Assembly (NCBI RefSeq): GCF_019455385.1
Contig: NZ_JACOFR010000002.1
Span: forward strand, 358,722 to 422,721
Direction: 5' to 3'
From: Bradyrhizobium sp. BR 10289
GTDB lineage: Bacteria > Pseudomonadota > Alphaproteobacteria > Rhizobiales > Xanthobacteraceae
Length of the DNA: 64,000 bases
Shown: one piece after another, positions 1 through 9,451 of the stretch
How the letters are laid out: the number at the start of each line of letters is the position of its first letter
How positions within the stretch are numbered: position 1 is the first letter of the stretch
The notes under the pieces: model-generated
Seen by the model: only the letters and a program-made list of their open reading frames with translations
The model's database searches: none
Told to the model about the DNA's origin: nothing
Program-made: the position numbers and the translations under genes

Positions 1-488
1 GTGCGCTCAGCGACCTCCCGGATCAGCTCCAGCTCTTCCGAGCTCCATTCGCGCGGCGTCGCATTGTTGAGATAGAGGAGAGCCACGACCCCGTCGGGCT
101 CGGAGATCGGCATGTTGACAAGTGCGCGCGCCGATATGGCCTCGAGCGCACCAGCGCGGTCGCCGACACGAGGGTCCTTCTCCGCATCGGCACAGATGAC
201 GGTGTCACCCCGCTTCAGGTCTTCGATGTAGCTGCCATAGTCACGGAGTTGCAGGACGCCGGCCAGGCTGGAAATGCCCGGCGCGTTCCAGTCGCGGGCG
301 ATCGTGATGGTCTCGGCAGTGGTATCGACCGTGCCATAACCCGCCCTGCTGACGTTCAGACTGCGGCCGAGGAGCTCTGCAGCGGCGTAGGCGAGATCGT
401 CCGGATCGCCGATCTCTCGGATGTAGTCGCCGAGCGTTGCCAGGACGGCGTTGCGATCGGCCGGGCGTGCCCCGGTCGCTATCGTCAT
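1..488 (-). CDS. GAF-domain sensor protein, N-terminal part (runs off the window)
   Basis: The reading frame starts with ATG at 488 and is still open at base 1, so about 162 residues are visible. The visible part reads as one GAF domain: an N-terminal helix (LGDYIREIGDPDDLAYAAAE), then GRSLNVSRAGYGTVD, a DWNAPG turn, a YIEDLKRGDTVICADAEKDPR strand-helix region and the closing VNMPISEPDGVVALLYLNN strand. This pattern is common at the N-terminus of rhizobial PAS/GAF sensor histidine kinases, which sense a cytoplasmic ligand and pass the signal to a kinase domain. The kinase part would lie to the left of the window, so the family assignment is inference. A phosphodiesterase or phosphatase output is also possible. 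Confidence 0.72.
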   Translation of the reverse strand, partial: MTIATGARPADRNAVLATLGDYIREIGDPDDLAYAAAELLGRSLNVSRAGYGTVDTTAETITIARDWNAPGISSLAGVLQLRDYGSYIEDLKRGDTVICADAEKDPRVGDRAGALEAISARALVNMPISEPDGVVALLYLNNATPREWSSEELELIREVAER

Positions 489-825
489 CGGCCTGCCCCC
501 GACACCTTCTCATCTCCCAAAGCTGTGGCGATATCCAGTTTTCGCGTTGAGCTGTCCGCGTCTGTGAAATCCGAGATCATGCCGCGAGGCTATCCCTGCC
601 TCGCTTAACTCTATGAGAGCATTTAGGTTCCTGGACTCCGAGATGTCACCATGGCTCGAAGTTGCTCGGGGCTGACGGGCCTGGCGGTGACGTGGAGCAC
701 GGCTCAAATCATCCTGCGCCTTGTCGACGCTGAACCCGATCTGCCCCAGGCCCGCAACTGTGCCGAACGTCGGCGCGACGCCACCTGCCGTACCGACACC
801 ATGAACGCTGGGCTGGCCCGTTCAA
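489..825. other. Gene-free stretch of 337 bases
   Basis: This lies upstream of the GAF-domain gene and downstream of the 826-1272 gene, both on the minus strand. Short open frames exist here but none shows a family signature or a convincing ribosome binding site. It probably carries the promoter of the GAF-domain gene. I see no repeat or terminator. Confidence 0.4.
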
Positions 826-1272
826 TCAATCGGTCCGCGATCGCTCAATTACGCCGGTGTAGGCAGCCCACTCGAACGCGAATGGCCCAAGCGCGAGCTT
901 GGAGGCTGCATCATGGCCGTTCTCGTACGCGAAATCGGACCACTGCACGCGGGCCTCCTCGTGGGAAACGCGGGCGGTGATGGCGCCACACGCGAGGTCG
1001 CCGCACTCCGGACAAACAAACAAAGCGACACGGTGCCCCCTGACGGGAGCGCCCGAAGTCAATTGCGCGATTGTCGTTCGATTCATCCGCCGAGCCACCT
1101 CCGGCTCGAATTGAGGGTCCGAAAGACATCCGCACAGATCGTATTCGAGGGCTTGAGTGGCTTCGAAGAGAGAGATTCCATTGACCACGAAATCAAAGGA
1201 ATACCGCTCTCGCTTCTGCGGATCGCCGCTACCAATCCGATGAAGGCCTGCAAGCTCTAGCTGATCCATCAT
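826..1272 (-). CDS. Hypothetical protein with a CPECGD motif
   Basis: About 148 residues, soluble, with no signal peptide or membrane segment. I do not recognise the family. The centre has a FVCPECGDLACGAITARV segment that resembles a metal-binding or structural Cys pair, followed by an Arg/Glu-rich stretch and WSDFAYEN. I place the start at ATG 1272 because GAGGAGAGACGG lies just before it; a second ATG follows at once, and an upstream ATG at 1305 would add 11 residues. The two small genes on its other side are also on the minus strand. Function unknown. Confidence 0.6.
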   Translation of the reverse strand: MMDQLELAGLHRIGSGDPQKRERYSFDFVVNGISLFEATQALEYDLCGCLSDPQFEPEVARRMNRTTIAQLTSGAPVRGHRVALFVCPECGDLACGAITARVSHEEARVQWSDFAYENGHDAASKLALGPFAFEWAAYTGVIERSRTD

Positions 1273-1311
1273 TCCGTCTCTCCTCGGCGTCCCTCGCTCG
1301 TGCATCGCTTC

Positions 1312-1776
1312 CTACGTTGCGGGCGGCAGGCCGGCCTCCGACACCAAGCGCGCTTCGACAAACCATGCGCGCGCGTCCCGGCGGAACAGCAGCACGACGG
1401 CGACCACCCACACAGCGACTGTCACGCAGGAGACGATTGCCATGGCAGCGTTGAACCTGAAGCGTTCGTCCAAGACGATTATTTCACCGGGAATTGCCAG
1501 AACGACAAGAACGAGACTGATCCACCGCGCCCAGTTCCGTCGCTTGCGGGCGACCAGCCAGATCCAGGCCAGTTGTAATGCGAAGACGCAGGCAACCACG
1601 ATGGGATAAGCGATCGGCTGCTGACGGTAGTACTTGACGACATCAACCCAATCCGTGGCCGCCGATACCGCGCTGAGAGCGACCGCCATCCAGCCCAGTC
1701 GCTCGAACCATATAATGCCCGACGGTCGAGGTACGCGCATCAGGCCGCCACATCGTTGGGCTGAACCGACATTCAA
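1312..1776 (-). CDS. Small integral membrane protein, function unknown
   Basis: About 154 residues with roughly four hydrophobic segments (around residues 28-42, 57-75, 84-100 and 112-128) and a charged ARKRRNWAR loop. No family recognised. A TTG at 1776 is a credible start: it overlaps the TGA stop of the gene before it in a TTGA overlap, and GAAGG sits a few bases upstream, so the two genes may be translationally coupled. The alternative is ATG at 1740, giving 142 residues and starting MRVPRPSGIIWF. Two adjacent small membrane proteins in one transcript suggest they work together, which is inference. Confidence 0.55.
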   Translation of the reverse strand: MNVGSAQRCGGLMRVPRPSGIIWFERLGWMAVALSAVSAATDWVDVVKYYRQQPIAYPIVVACVFALQLAWIWLVARKRRNWARWISLVLVVLAIPGEIIVLDERFRFNAAMAIVSCVTVAVWVVAVVLLFRRDARAWFVEARLVSEAGLPPAT

Positions 1777-2174
1777 ACGTGACCTTCGGGAGCAACGATT
1801 CCATTGGACGCTTGCGAACCGGATTTATCGGTCGCGAACGAAAGGCGCCACAGACTCAGAAAGATCGGAAACTGGAAGATGATGCTCGATGCAAGGGCAC
1901 CTATGACGCCCAAAATGCCGTGTGCTGCGAATACTGCCTGGGCGCCGCCCGAGAGCACGCAGAACAGCTGATAGCCGACATAAATCGCCGAGAAAGCTCG
2001 CCAAAATCCCCGCGAAAGGAAGTGCTTCTTGAAGGCGACGACAAAGAGGCCCGCCACCCCACCCAGCCCAAGCGCAAATCCGATGATACGGAGCGGTGTT
2101 TCGTAGAACGTGGGATTGAAGAGCGAAATCGAAAAACAAACTGCATAGAAAATTGCGACGATCTTCAAGAACAT
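1773..2174 (-). CDS. Small integral membrane protein, function unknown
   Basis: 133 residues with about four predicted membrane segments: the N-terminal MFLKIVAIFYAVCFSISLF, then IIGFALGLGGVAGLFVVAF, FSAIYVGYQLFCVLSGG and IGALASSIIFQFPIFLSLW. The tail from residue 115 on is polar. No family signature recognised. It is first in a pair with the 1312-1776 gene, which it overlaps by four bases. The long plus-strand open frame across the same bases lacks any domain and is rejected. Confidence 0.6.
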   Translation of the reverse strand: MFLKIVAIFYAVCFSISLFNPTFYETPLRIIGFALGLGGVAGLFVVAFKKHFLSRGFWRAFSAIYVGYQLFCVLSGGAQAVFAAHGILGVIGALASSIIFQFPIFLSLWRLSFATDKSGSQASNGIVAPEGHV

Positions 2175-2246
2175 TCCAAATCCCCGGCGCGAGCAGAAAT
2201 CCTAAGGCACGCTCAGGTCGCACGCAAGATCGCCGGTGCGACACTG

Positions 2247-3020
2247 CTACACCGGCGTATAGATCACCAGCTTCAGTGCGGGATCGTCGTTGGCCTGGAA
2301 GCTGGTGTGCTCGAACCGCAGCAGGCCCTTGGTCGGATGGTGCATGATCTTGAGGCCGGACGAGGTGCTGCGGATCTCGTGGGCTTCCCACCATTTGACG
2401 AATTCCGGGCTGCCCTGGCGCAGCCGCGCCAGCAATTCGGCGAAGGCGGGATCGCCGGCCCAGACGTCGTGGGTGGCGCGGAACATCGCGACCATGCTCT
2501 TGGCGACATCCGCCCAGCCGGCACCGTAGAATTTTCGCGTCTGTTTGTTGGTCAGCACCAGCAGCAGCGTGTTGCGGTCCTGCTCGGGCAGCTTGCCAAA
2601 CCCGAAGATGTCCTCGGCGGCTTCGTTCCAGGCCAGCACGTCCCAGCGCCGGCCCGTGACGTAGGCCGGCTGTTGCAGGCTCGCGACCATCCGCCGGATC
2701 GGCGACGGCACGATCTCCGGCACGAAGGCGGTTCGCGCGCCGTCCCGCGCCAAAGCCTTCAGATGCGCGTGCTCGGTCTTGGAGAGCCGCAGCGCGCGCG
2801 CCAGTGCGTCGATCGTGGTCACCGACGGGCTGACGGTGCGGCCCTGCTCGAGGCGGATGTACCAGTCGACGCCGATGCCGGCGAGCTGGGCGACCTCCTC
2901 GCGGCGCAGGCCCGCGGTGCGGCGCCGGCGGCCGGCGGGCAGCCCGACCGTCTTCGGCGTCAGCTTTTCGCGGCGGGACCTCAGGAAGTCGCCGAATTCG
3001 ACGCGGCGTGGGTCGGCCAT
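2247..3020 (-). CDS. XRE-type helix-turn-helix regulator with MmyB-like ligand-binding domain
   Basis: 257 residues starting with ATG at 3020 (MADPRRVEFGDFLRSRREKL). Residues about 8-70 form an XRE-like helix-turn-helix domain with the typical RTAGLRREEVAQLAGIGVDWYIRLEQGR core. The rest matches the MmyB-like domain common in actinobacterial and proteobacterial regulators: RRMVASLQQPAYVTGRRWDVLAWNEAAEDIFG, then RFYGAGWADVA-like and HEIRSTSSGLKIMHHPTKGLLRFEHTSFQA segments. It is divergent from the dehydrogenase gene at 3130, with a palindrome between them, so it probably controls that gene. The ligand is unknown. Confidence 0.85.
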   Translation of the reverse strand: MADPRRVEFGDFLRSRREKLTPKTVGLPAGRRRRTAGLRREEVAQLAGIGVDWYIRLEQGRTVSPSVTTIDALARALRLSKTEHAHLKALARDGARTAFVPEIVPSPIRRMVASLQQPAYVTGRRWDVLAWNEAAEDIFGFGKLPEQDRNTLLLVLTNKQTRKFYGAGWADVAKSMVAMFRATHDVWAGDPAFAELLARLRQGSPEFVKWWEAHEIRSTSSGLKIMHHPTKGLLRFEHTSFQANDDPALKLVIYTPV

Positions 3021-3065
3021 GGCATTGCTCCCGCGGATGGAGGGCTTTTGGAATACTAGGATAAT

Positions 3066-3081
3066 ACCAGGCCTTCCTGGT
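3066..3081. promoter_or_regulatory. Candidate operator palindrome between divergent regulator and dehydrogenase
   Basis: ACCAGG (3066-3071) and CCTGGT (3076-3081) form a perfect 6-base inverted repeat with a CCTT spacer. Just before it, AATACTAGG (3052-3060) and AATACCAGG (3063-3071) form an 11-base-spaced direct repeat. The position in the 109-base divergent gap fits an operator for the adjacent helix-turn-helix protein. Binding is inference. Confidence 0.45.
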
Positions 3082-3129
3082 CCTTCCAAGGCGGCGCATA
3101 TCTGCCTCACCCGTCCTTGAGGTGAACAC

Positions 3130-4209
3130 ATGAAAGCCGCCGTCCTGAAATCCTTCGGATCGCCCCTGGTGATCGAAAATGCCCCGGACCCGGTGCTCGG
3201 CACCGGCGAGGTCATCGTCGATGTCGTCGCCACGCGCGTCCTCTCCTACATGAACGAGGTTTTCAGCGGGGAGCGCAACTACGCGCTCGACCTGCCGATC
3301 ATCCCGGGCCCCGGCGGCATCGGCCGGGTCCGCGCGATCGGCCCGGACGCGACCAGGCTCAGCGTCGGCGACTGGGTGTTCTGCGACCCCACGGTACGCT
3401 CGCGCGACGACATCGTTGCGCCCGACATCGCGCTGCAGGGCCTCACCGCCGCCGGCCCCGGCGGAATGCGCCTGCAAAAGCATTTTCACGGCGGCTCGTT
3501 TGCCGAGCAGATGCGCGTGCCGACCGAGAACGTCAAACGGCTCGGCGCGATCACGTCGGAAGAAGCCACGCGCTGGTGCGCGCTGGGCACGCTGCTGGTG
3601 CCTTATGGCGGCTTCCTCGCCGCCAACCTTCAGCCCGGCGAGACCGTGCTGGTGAGCGGTGCCACGGGCAATTTCGGCAGCGCCGCGGTGTCCGTTGCCC
3701 TCGCGATGGGCGCGGCCTGCGTGGTCACGCCGGGCCGCAACGAGACCATTCTGGCCGATCTCGTCCGCCGCTTCGGCAACCGCGTGAAGCCGGTCAAACT
3801 CACCGGCAGCGAGACGGAGGATTGCGAGGCGATGAAGCGCGCCGCACCGGGGCCGATCGACTGCGTGTTCGACATCATGCCGCCCTCGGTCAGCCCGACC
3901 GTCGTGCGCGCGGCGGTCATGACGGTGCGTGCCTACGGACGTGTCGTGCTGATGGGCGGTGTCGGCATGGCCGGCGGCGCCGGCCTCGAATTGCCCTACC
4001 CCTGGATCATGCGCAATTGCATCAGCATCCACGGCGTCTGGATGTACCCGCCGGATGCGGCGAGCCGTCTGATCGCGCTGGTGCGCGCCGGGTTGCTGCG
4101 GCTGGAGGAGTACGAGACCACCGCTTTCGACCTCGACCATGCCAACGATGCGGTGGCGCATGCCGCGGCCAATGGCGGGCCGTTCAGGCTGACGGTGATC
4201 AGGCCGTAA
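3130..4209 (+). CDS. Zinc-independent medium-chain dehydrogenase/reductase
   Basis: 359 residues. The fold is the medium-chain dehydrogenase/reductase type: an N-terminal GroES-like domain (MKAAVLKSFGSPLVIENAPDPVLGTGEV, then PGPGGIGRVRAIG), a Rossmann domain with VLVSGATGNFGSAAVSVALAMGA around residues 174-196, and a C-terminal region returning to the GroES-like domain. The usual catalytic Cys and His positions of zinc alcohol dehydrogenases are not present near residue 40, and no four-Cys structural zinc lobe is seen. It therefore looks like a quinone-oxidoreductase-type, zinc-free NAD(P)H enzyme. Substrate unknown. The divergent regulator suggests inducible expression. Confidence 0.85.
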   Translation: MKAAVLKSFGSPLVIENAPDPVLGTGEVIVDVVATRVLSYMNEVFSGERNYALDLPIIPGPGGIGRVRAIGPDATRLSVGDWVFCDPTVRSRDDIVAPDIALQGLTAAGPGGMRLQKHFHGGSFAEQMRVPTENVKRLGAITSEEATRWCALGTLLVPYGGFLAANLQPGETVLVSGATGNFGSAAVSVALAMGAACVVTPGRNETILADLVRRFGNRVKPVKLTGSETEDCEAMKRAAPGPIDCVFDIMPPSVSPTVVRAAVMTVRAYGRVVLMGGVGMAGGAGLELPYPWIMRNCISIHGVWMYPPDAASRLIALVRAGLLRLEEYETTAFDLDHANDAVAHAAANGGPFRLTVIRP

Positions 4210-4308
4210 ATCGCCTGCCCGCTGCGGCGATGCGCCGTCGCAGCAGGTTTGCGTGACATGTCAGGGGATTGGGACGCATTACCCCGATCGCAGCCGACGG
4301 TGTTCGGC

Positions 4309-4346
4309 TACTGTGCATGGGGTTGTTTTCGAACTTTTGTTATTCG
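4309..4346 (-). repeat. Dispersed 3'-end repeat, copy A (end of lolD)
   Basis: The plus strand contains GTGCATGGGGTTGTTTTCG within 4313-4331, part of a 23-base block (4309-4331) found identically, inverted, at 17828-17850. Similarity continues more loosely on the T-rich side. The element overlaps the lolD stop codon at 4340-4342 and reads into the region after lolD in the gene sense. See copy B at 17811-17850. Confidence 0.7.
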
Positions 4347-5059
4347 AGCTCGACCACCTGGCCGTTCGACAGCGACACGCGCCGGTCCATGCGGCCGGCG
4401 AGCTCCATGTTGTGGGTCGCGATCAGCATCGAGACCTGGGTCGCCTTGACCAGCTGCATCAGCGCCTGGAATACGCGCTCGGCGGTGCCGGGGTCGAGAT
4501 TGCCGGTCGGCTCGTCCGCGAACAGGACGCGCGGCGCATTGGCCACCGCCCGTGCGATGGCGACGCGCTGCTGCTCGCCGCCGGACAGCTCGGCGGGGCG
4601 ATGGGTGATGCGGTCGCCGAGGCCGAGATAGCCCAAGATCTCTTTCGCACGCTTGACGCTCTCCGACTTCTTCAGGCCGCGGATCATCTGCGGCATCATC
4701 ACGTTCTCCAGCGCCGAGAATTCTGGCAAGAGCCGGTGCGACTGGTAGACGAAGCCGATGTCGGTGCGGCGGAGCTGGGTGCGCTCGATGTCGGGCAGCT
4801 GCGAAGTCGGCGCGCCGTTGACATAGACCTCGCCGGAGTCCGGCGCCTCCAGCAGGCCTGCGATGTGCAGCAGCGTCGACTTGCCCGAGCCGGACGGGGC
4901 GACCAGCGCGACCGACTGGCCCGGCCACAGCGCGAGCTTGGCGCCGTCCAGAATCGTCAGCGGCACCTCGCCTTGCAAGTACTGCCGCTTTATCTCGTGG
5001 AGATAAATGACCGGTACATCCTCAGCCCCCTGCTCGCGCTCCATCAGCCCCTCATTCAT
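4340..5059 (-). CDS. lolD: LolD, lipoprotein-releasing ABC transporter ATPase
   Basis: 239 residues. It powers release of outer-membrane lipoproteins from the inner membrane to the carrier LolA, working with the LolC/E permease. The sequence shows Walker A (APSGSGKST near residue 54), a Q-loop ([17 protein letters not shown]), the ABC signature [14 protein letters not shown], Walker [13 protein letters not shown] and the H-loop ATHN. LYCAWG-like open frames across the end come from a repeat and are not part of it. Its start at 5059 overlaps the end of the permease gene by eight bases, so the two are translationally coupled. Confidence 0.95.
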   Translation of the reverse strand: MNEGLMEREQGAEDVPVIYLHEIKRQYLQGEVPLTILDGAKLALWPGQSVALVAPSGSGKSTLLHIAGLLEAPDSGEVYVNGAPTSQLPDIERTQLRRTDIGFVYQSHRLLPEFSALENVMMPQMIRGLKKSESVKRAKEILGYLGLGDRITHRPAELSGGEQQRVAIARAVANAPRVLFADEPTGNLDPGTAERVFQALMQLVKATQVSMLIATHNMELAGRMDRRVSLSNGQVVELE

Positions 5060-6332
5060 ACCGGAGCGCTTCGACGGGATCGAGGCGCGCGGCGCGCCAG
5101 GACGGATAGAGCGTCGCCAGGAACGACAGCGTCAGCGCCATGATGACGACCGCCGCTGTCTCGCCGATGTCGATCTCGGCGGGCAGCTTCGACAGGAAAT
5201 AGAGTTCGGGCGAAAACAGCTCGGTCGCGGTCAGCCAGGACAGGAATTGCCGGATGGATTCGATGTTGAGGCAGATCACCAGCCCGACGAAGAAGCCGAC
5301 CAGAGTGCCGACCACGCCGATCGAGGCGCCCGTGATCAGGAATATCCGCATGATCGAGCCCTGCGAGGCGCCCATGGTGCGCAGGATGGCGATGTCGCTG
5401 CCCTTGTCCTTCACCAGCATGATCAGGCCGGAGACGATGTTGAGCGCGGCGACCAGCACGATCATGGTCAGGATCAGGAACATCACGTTGCGCTCGACCT
5501 GGAGCGCGTTGAAGAAGGTCGAGTTGCGCTGCCGCCAGTCGACCAGGAAGACCGGGCGGCCCGCCGCTTCCGTCACCGCCTGGCGAAACTGGACGATACG
5601 ATCGGGATTGGTGGTGAACACCTCGATCGAGGTCACATCATTGCTGCGGTTGAAATAGGCCTGCGCTTCCGCGAGCGGCATGAAGACGAAGCCGAGATCG
5701 TATTCGGACATGCCGATCTCGAACACCGCGACGATCTTGTAGGGCTTGATGCGCGGCGTCGTGCCCATCGGCGTGACCGCGCCCTTCGGCGCCACCAGCG
5801 TGATGCTGTCGCCGGCATGCAGCGACAGCTGGTCGGCGAGGCGCCGACCGATCGCGACGCCCTGCCCGTCGTCAAAACCTTCGAGCGAGCCCTGCTTGAT
5901 GTTCTTGGCGATCGAGGTGAGGTTGTTGAGGTCGTCGGAGCGGATGCCGCGCACCAGCACGCCCGAGGCATTCCAGGGCGAGGACGCCAGCGCCTGGCCA
6001 TCCACGACAGGCGCCGCAAGGCGGATGCCCTGGACCTGGCTGAGGCGGTCGGCGACGTCCTTCCAGTCGGTCAGCGGCGATTCCAGCGGCTGCACCAGGA
6101 TGTGACCGTTCAGCCCGAGGATCTTGTCGAGCAGCTCCTTGCGGAAGCCGTTCATCACGGCCATGACGATGATCAGCGTCGCCACGCCCAGCATGATGCC
6201 GAGGAAGGAGAACCCGGCGATCACCGAGATGAATCCCTCCTTGCGGCGCGCCCGCAAATAGCGCGCCGACAGCATCCACTCGAAGGGCGCGAAAGGCGCG
6301 GTTTGCACGGTTTCAGTCATGGTTTCATCCAT
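5052..6332 (-). CDS. LolC/LolE family lipoprotein-releasing permease
   Basis: 426 residues, the usual length for this family. Alphaproteobacteria generally carry one LolC/E-type permease where E. coli has two. The N-terminal [45 protein letters not shown] segment includes the first membrane helix and the family's typical motif. A large periplasmic domain follows (about residues 60-270), then three C-terminal membrane helices and the ending [20 protein letters not shown], a classic MacB/LolC-type terminus. It forms an operon with lolD and lies after proS, as in other Rhizobiales. Confidence 0.95.
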   Translation of the reverse strand: MDETMTETVQTAPFAPFEWMLSARYLRARRKEGFISVIAGFSFLGIMLGVATLIIVMAVMNGFRKELLDKILGLNGHILVQPLESPLTDWKDVADRLSQVQGIRLAAPVVDGQALASSPWNASGVLVRGIRSDDLNNLTSIAKNIKQGSLEGFDDGQGVAIGRRLADQLSLHAGDSITLVAPKGAVTPMGTTPRIKPYKIVAVFEIGMSEYDLGFVFMPLAEAQAYFNRSNDVTSIEVFTTNPDRIVQFRQAVTEAAGRPVFLVDWRQRNSTFFNALQVERNVMFLILTMIVLVAALNIVSGLIMLVKDKGSDIAILRTMGASQGSIMRIFLITGASIGVVGTLVGFFVGLVICLNIESIRQFLSWLTATELFSPELYFLSKLPAEIDIGETAAVVIMALTLSFLATLYPSWRAARLDPVEALRYE

Positions 6333-6421
6333 CGCTCGATAATCCCATGATTCGGGGGCAAATGTGGCCGGATTACCGGCCCACTATCGCGCGATGAACA
6401 CTATTCAGCCGACCAGCCTTA

Positions 6422-7741
6422 TCAGCCCACAAGTCTTGCGACCGCGTCCGCAGGCGACATCGTCTCACGCGCGCCGTCGGCACGCCGTTTCAGCTCAATC
6501 TTGCCGTCGGCGAGCCCCTTCGGGCCGATCATGATCTGCCAGGGGATGCCGATTAGGTCGGCGGCGGCGAATTTGGCACCGGCGCGCTGGTCGGTGTCGT
6601 CGTAGAGCACGTCGACGCCCTTTGCGGTCAGCTCGGCATAGAGCTTCTCGCAGGCCGCATCGACCGCGGCATCGCCCTGCTTCAGGTTGAGGATCGACAC
6701 CCGGAACGGAGCCACCGCCTCCGGCCATTTGATTCCGGCATCGTCATGGCAGGCCTCGATGATGGCACCGAGCAGACGCGAGACGCCGACACCGTAGGAG
6801 CCGCCATGGATCGGCACATCGACGCCGTCGGGGCCCGCCACCATCGCCTTCATCGGCTCGGAATATTTGGTGCCGAAATAGAAGATCTGGCCGACCTCGA
6901 TGCCGCGGGTGTTCACCCGCTTCTCCGCCGGCACTTCCTGCTCGAACCGCGCGGCGTCGTGGACATCCTCGGTGGCGGCGTAGACCGATGTCCATTGCTT
7001 GATGATCGGCGTGAGGTCGCCGCTATAGTCGACGTTCTCATCGGGCACCGGCAGGTCCAGCACATCGCGATTGATGAACACGCCGGATTCGCCGGTCTCG
7101 GCGAGCACGATGAACTCATGACTGAGATCGCCGCCGATCGGGCCGGTCTCGGCCCGCATCGGGATCGCCTTGAGCCCCATCCGCGCGAAGGTGCGCAGAT
7201 ACGCCACGAACATCTTGTTGTAGGCGACGCGCGCCGCGGCCTCGTTGAGGTCGAACGAATAAGCGTCCTTCATCAGGAACTCGCGGCCGCGCATCACGCC
7301 GAAACGCGGACGCTGCTCGTCGCGGAATTTCCATTGGATATGATAGAGATTGAGCGGCAGGTTCTTGTAGGACTTCACATACGCGCGAAAAATCTCGGTG
7401 ATCATTTCCTCGTTGGTCGGCCCGTACAGCAGCTCGCGCTTGTGGCGGTCGGCGATGCGCAGCATCTCCGGCCCGTAGGCATCGTAGCGGCCGCTCTCGC
7501 GCCATAGGTCGGCGAGCTGAAGCGTCGGCATCAGGAGTTCCAGCGCACCGGAGCGGTCCTGCTCCTCGCGCACGATCTGCTCGATCTTCTTCAAAACACG
7601 AAAGCCCAGCGGCAGCCAGGCATAGATGCCGGCCGCTTCCTGCCGGATCATGCCGGCGCGCAGCATCAGCCGATGCGAGACGATCTCCGCCTCTTTCGGA
7701 TTTTCCTTCAAAATGGGCAGAAAGAACCGCGACAACCGCAT
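6422..7741 (-). CDS. proS: Prolyl-tRNA synthetase, short alphaproteobacterial form
   Basis: 439 residues with ATG at 7741 ([23 protein letters not shown]), matching the short alphaproteobacterial ProRS that lacks the editing insertion. It charges tRNA-Pro with proline. Visible class II features are motif 2 around [24 protein letters not shown] and motif 3 [17 protein letters not shown], followed by the anticodon-binding domain ([12 protein letters not shown] to the end). The open frame continues 36 codons upstream but family alignment favours 7741. Direction and position suggest cotranscription with lolC/E, 89 bases downstream. Confidence 0.97.
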   Translation of the reverse strand: MRLSRFFLPILKENPKEAEIVSHRLMLRAGMIRQEAAGIYAWLPLGFRVLKKIEQIVREEQDRSGALELLMPTLQLADLWRESGRYDAYGPEMLRIADRHKRELLYGPTNEEMITEIFRAYVKSYKNLPLNLYHIQWKFRDEQRPRFGVMRGREFLMKDAYSFDLNEAAARVAYNKMFVAYLRTFARMGLKAIPMRAETGPIGGDLSHEFIVLAETGESGVFINRDVLDLPVPDENVDYSGDLTPIIKQWTSVYAATEDVHDAARFEQEVPAEKRVNTRGIEVGQIFYFGTKYSEPMKAMVAGPDGVDVPIHGGSYGVGVSRLLGAIIEACHDDAGIKWPEAVAPFRVSILNLKQGDAAVDAACEKLYAELTAKGVDVLYDDTDQRAGAKFAAADLIGIPWQIMIGPKGLADGKIELKRRADGARETMSPADAVARLVG

Positions 7742-7888
7742 GGCAATACTCGGGGAATCAGTGAGGGGTTGCAGTGAAACCGGATTGGAAGCGAAAACAC
7801 AAGACCGGGAATGAGGAAAAGCCGCTAACGCGACGAAATTCCTTATCATTTTCCGTCGACTTCAGGTTCGACTTGAACCATGTCGGCC

Positions 7889-9451
7889 TTAAGGCGGCGC
7901 CACCTCGAGGTCGTCCTCGAGCGTGATCTTTTCGAAATCGCTCACCAGCGCGTCGATCCGCACATGCCAGCGGCCGGAGAACGGCAGCTCGACCTTGCGC
8001 ACGTGCCAATAACCGTCTGGCCCCAGCAAGGCCCCCCGCTCCATCGGCTCGATGCCGCGCTCGGGCAGGCTCAGCGTCAACGTCACCTCCTTGGCGGTTA
8101 GCAAGGCCGCATCGCCGGTCATGAGCTGGAGCACGAAATCGTCCACCCCGGCCTTGCCCGGCGAAACCAGTACCTGGAACATCGCCTTGTCGGTGTGAAT
8201 GTGGAGCGCCAGCGGCGTCTCCGGAACGATGGTCCGCGGTGGCGGCGTGAAGCGCCACCCTGCGACGACGGCAAGGATGGCGAGTGCAATCCCCCCTTCC
8301 AGCAGGATCGAACGCTTGAGTGCTGGTGCCGCATTCTCGTCCCGCGCCAGGGCTGGCGTCAGCCGGAACCGATTGAGCGCGGCGAGCGCGAGCAATCCCG
8401 TGACAAGCACAAGCTTGGTCGCGAGGGTGAGCCCGTAGCGTGTCTCCACCAGGGCGGCCGGCTTTTCGAGCTGAACGATCGCCAGTGCGAGGCCGGTGAG
8501 AGCCAGCACGCCCACGGCCAGCGCGGCGATGCGGGAGAAGCGGTTCACGACGGGGAGCGTCGCGCTCGTCGGCCTCGACACCAGCGCGACCAGCGGCGCG
8601 AAGGCACCGATCCAGATGGTGACGCCGAGGCCGTGGAAAAAGATCGCCGGACGGGTCAGCGCTTCCGGCGGGGCCGTTGCGGCGTGACCGGTCATGGCGA
8701 GCGCCAGGCCGACGCCGACAAACGCGATGATTGCGAGCGCACGCGCATACCGTGCGCTGCGCAGCGCCATCAGCGCGAGCAGCATCGCGGCGATGGCCAT
8801 CAGCAACGCGGGGCCAGCGCTGGTCGCGAACGCGACCTTCCAGGGCGCGGCCGTCGCGAGCGCCGCCGGCGGCAGCCCGAGGAGGTCGAGGCCCAGCATG
8901 CCAAGCGAGGCTATGGCACCGGGAATGCCGACTGCGAGCGCCAGGCGCGGAACGGTCGTCCCGATCATCGACCTCGCGATCCAGCGCGCAAAGAACACAC
9001 CGCCGACACCGACGAACAGCCCGAGATAGAGACCGACCCGTGCAAGCCAGATCAGCGCATTCAACCCGCTATCCGCGGTGGTCGGGGGCAGCGTCCCGGT
9101 CGGCACGCCGATCGAAAAGATCACCGATCCCGAGACCGGGTGACCGTCCTCGGAGATCACGCGATAGCTGACGACGGACGTTCCCTGCGGCAGGTCCGGT
9201 GGCATCACGACCGAGATGGTCTCGCCCGATGCGCTGACCCGCGCATCGTTCCGCGCCCGTCCCGCGCCGTCGATCACCAGGATCGCGCCCGGCGTCACCG
9301 CCTCGTTGAAGCGCAGCTCCACCGCCTTAGGCGCGCTCGCGAGCAGGCTGCCGCTCGTCGGCTGGACCGATACGAGCGCCGCATGCGCGGAGACGCCGGT
9401 TGCGAAGCCGACGACGAGGAGCAGCGTGGCAAGTGCGGCGAGCAGCCGCAT
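7889..9451 (-). CDS. pcuE: PcuE-like CopC-CopD fusion, copper import protein
   Basis: 520 residues. A signal peptide (MRLLAALATLLLVVGFATGVSA) is followed by a CopC domain starting HAALVSVQPTSGSLLASAPKAVELRFNEAV, whose first His would be an N-terminal copper ligand. Residues about 130-390 hold eight or so membrane helices of the CopD type with conserved His (GHAATAPPEAL, HGLGVTIWIGAFAPL), and a periplasmic tail follows with DGYWHVRKVELPFSGRWHVRIDA. This is the YcnJ/PcuE architecture. It is the last of five genes and overlaps the stop codon of the preceding gene by one base (TGATG). Role: copper delivery across the inner membrane, known for the family and inferred here. Confidence 0.9.
   Translation of the reverse strand: MRLLAALATLLLVVGFATGVSAHAALVSVQPTSGSLLASAPKAVELRFNEAVTPGAILVIDGAGRARNDARVSASGETISVVMPPDLPQGTSVVSYRVISEDGHPVSGSVIFSIGVPTGTLPPTTADSGLNALIWLARVGLYLGLFVGVGGVFFARWIARSMIGTTVPRLALAVGIPGAIASLGMLGLDLLGLPPAALATAAPWKVAFATSAGPALLMAIAAMLLALMALRSARYARALAIIAFVGVGLALAMTGHAATAPPEALTRPAIFFHGLGVTIWIGAFAPLVALVSRPTSATLPVVNRFSRIAALAVGVLALTGLALAIVQLEKPAALVETRYGLTLATKLVLVTGLLALAALNRFRLTPALARDENAAPALKRSILLEGGIALAILAVVAGWRFTPPPRTIVPETPLALHIHTDKAMFQVLVSPGKAGVDDFVLQLMTGDAALLTAKEVTLTLSLPERGIEPMERGALLGPDGYWHVRKVELPFSGRWHVRIDALVSDFEKITLEDDLEVAPP

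Noticed and set aside
1825..4161. A 778-codon minus-strand open frame across the regulator and the dehydrogenase
   Set aside because: It runs through the divergent promoter and is antisense to a recognisable dehydrogenase; its translation has no family features.
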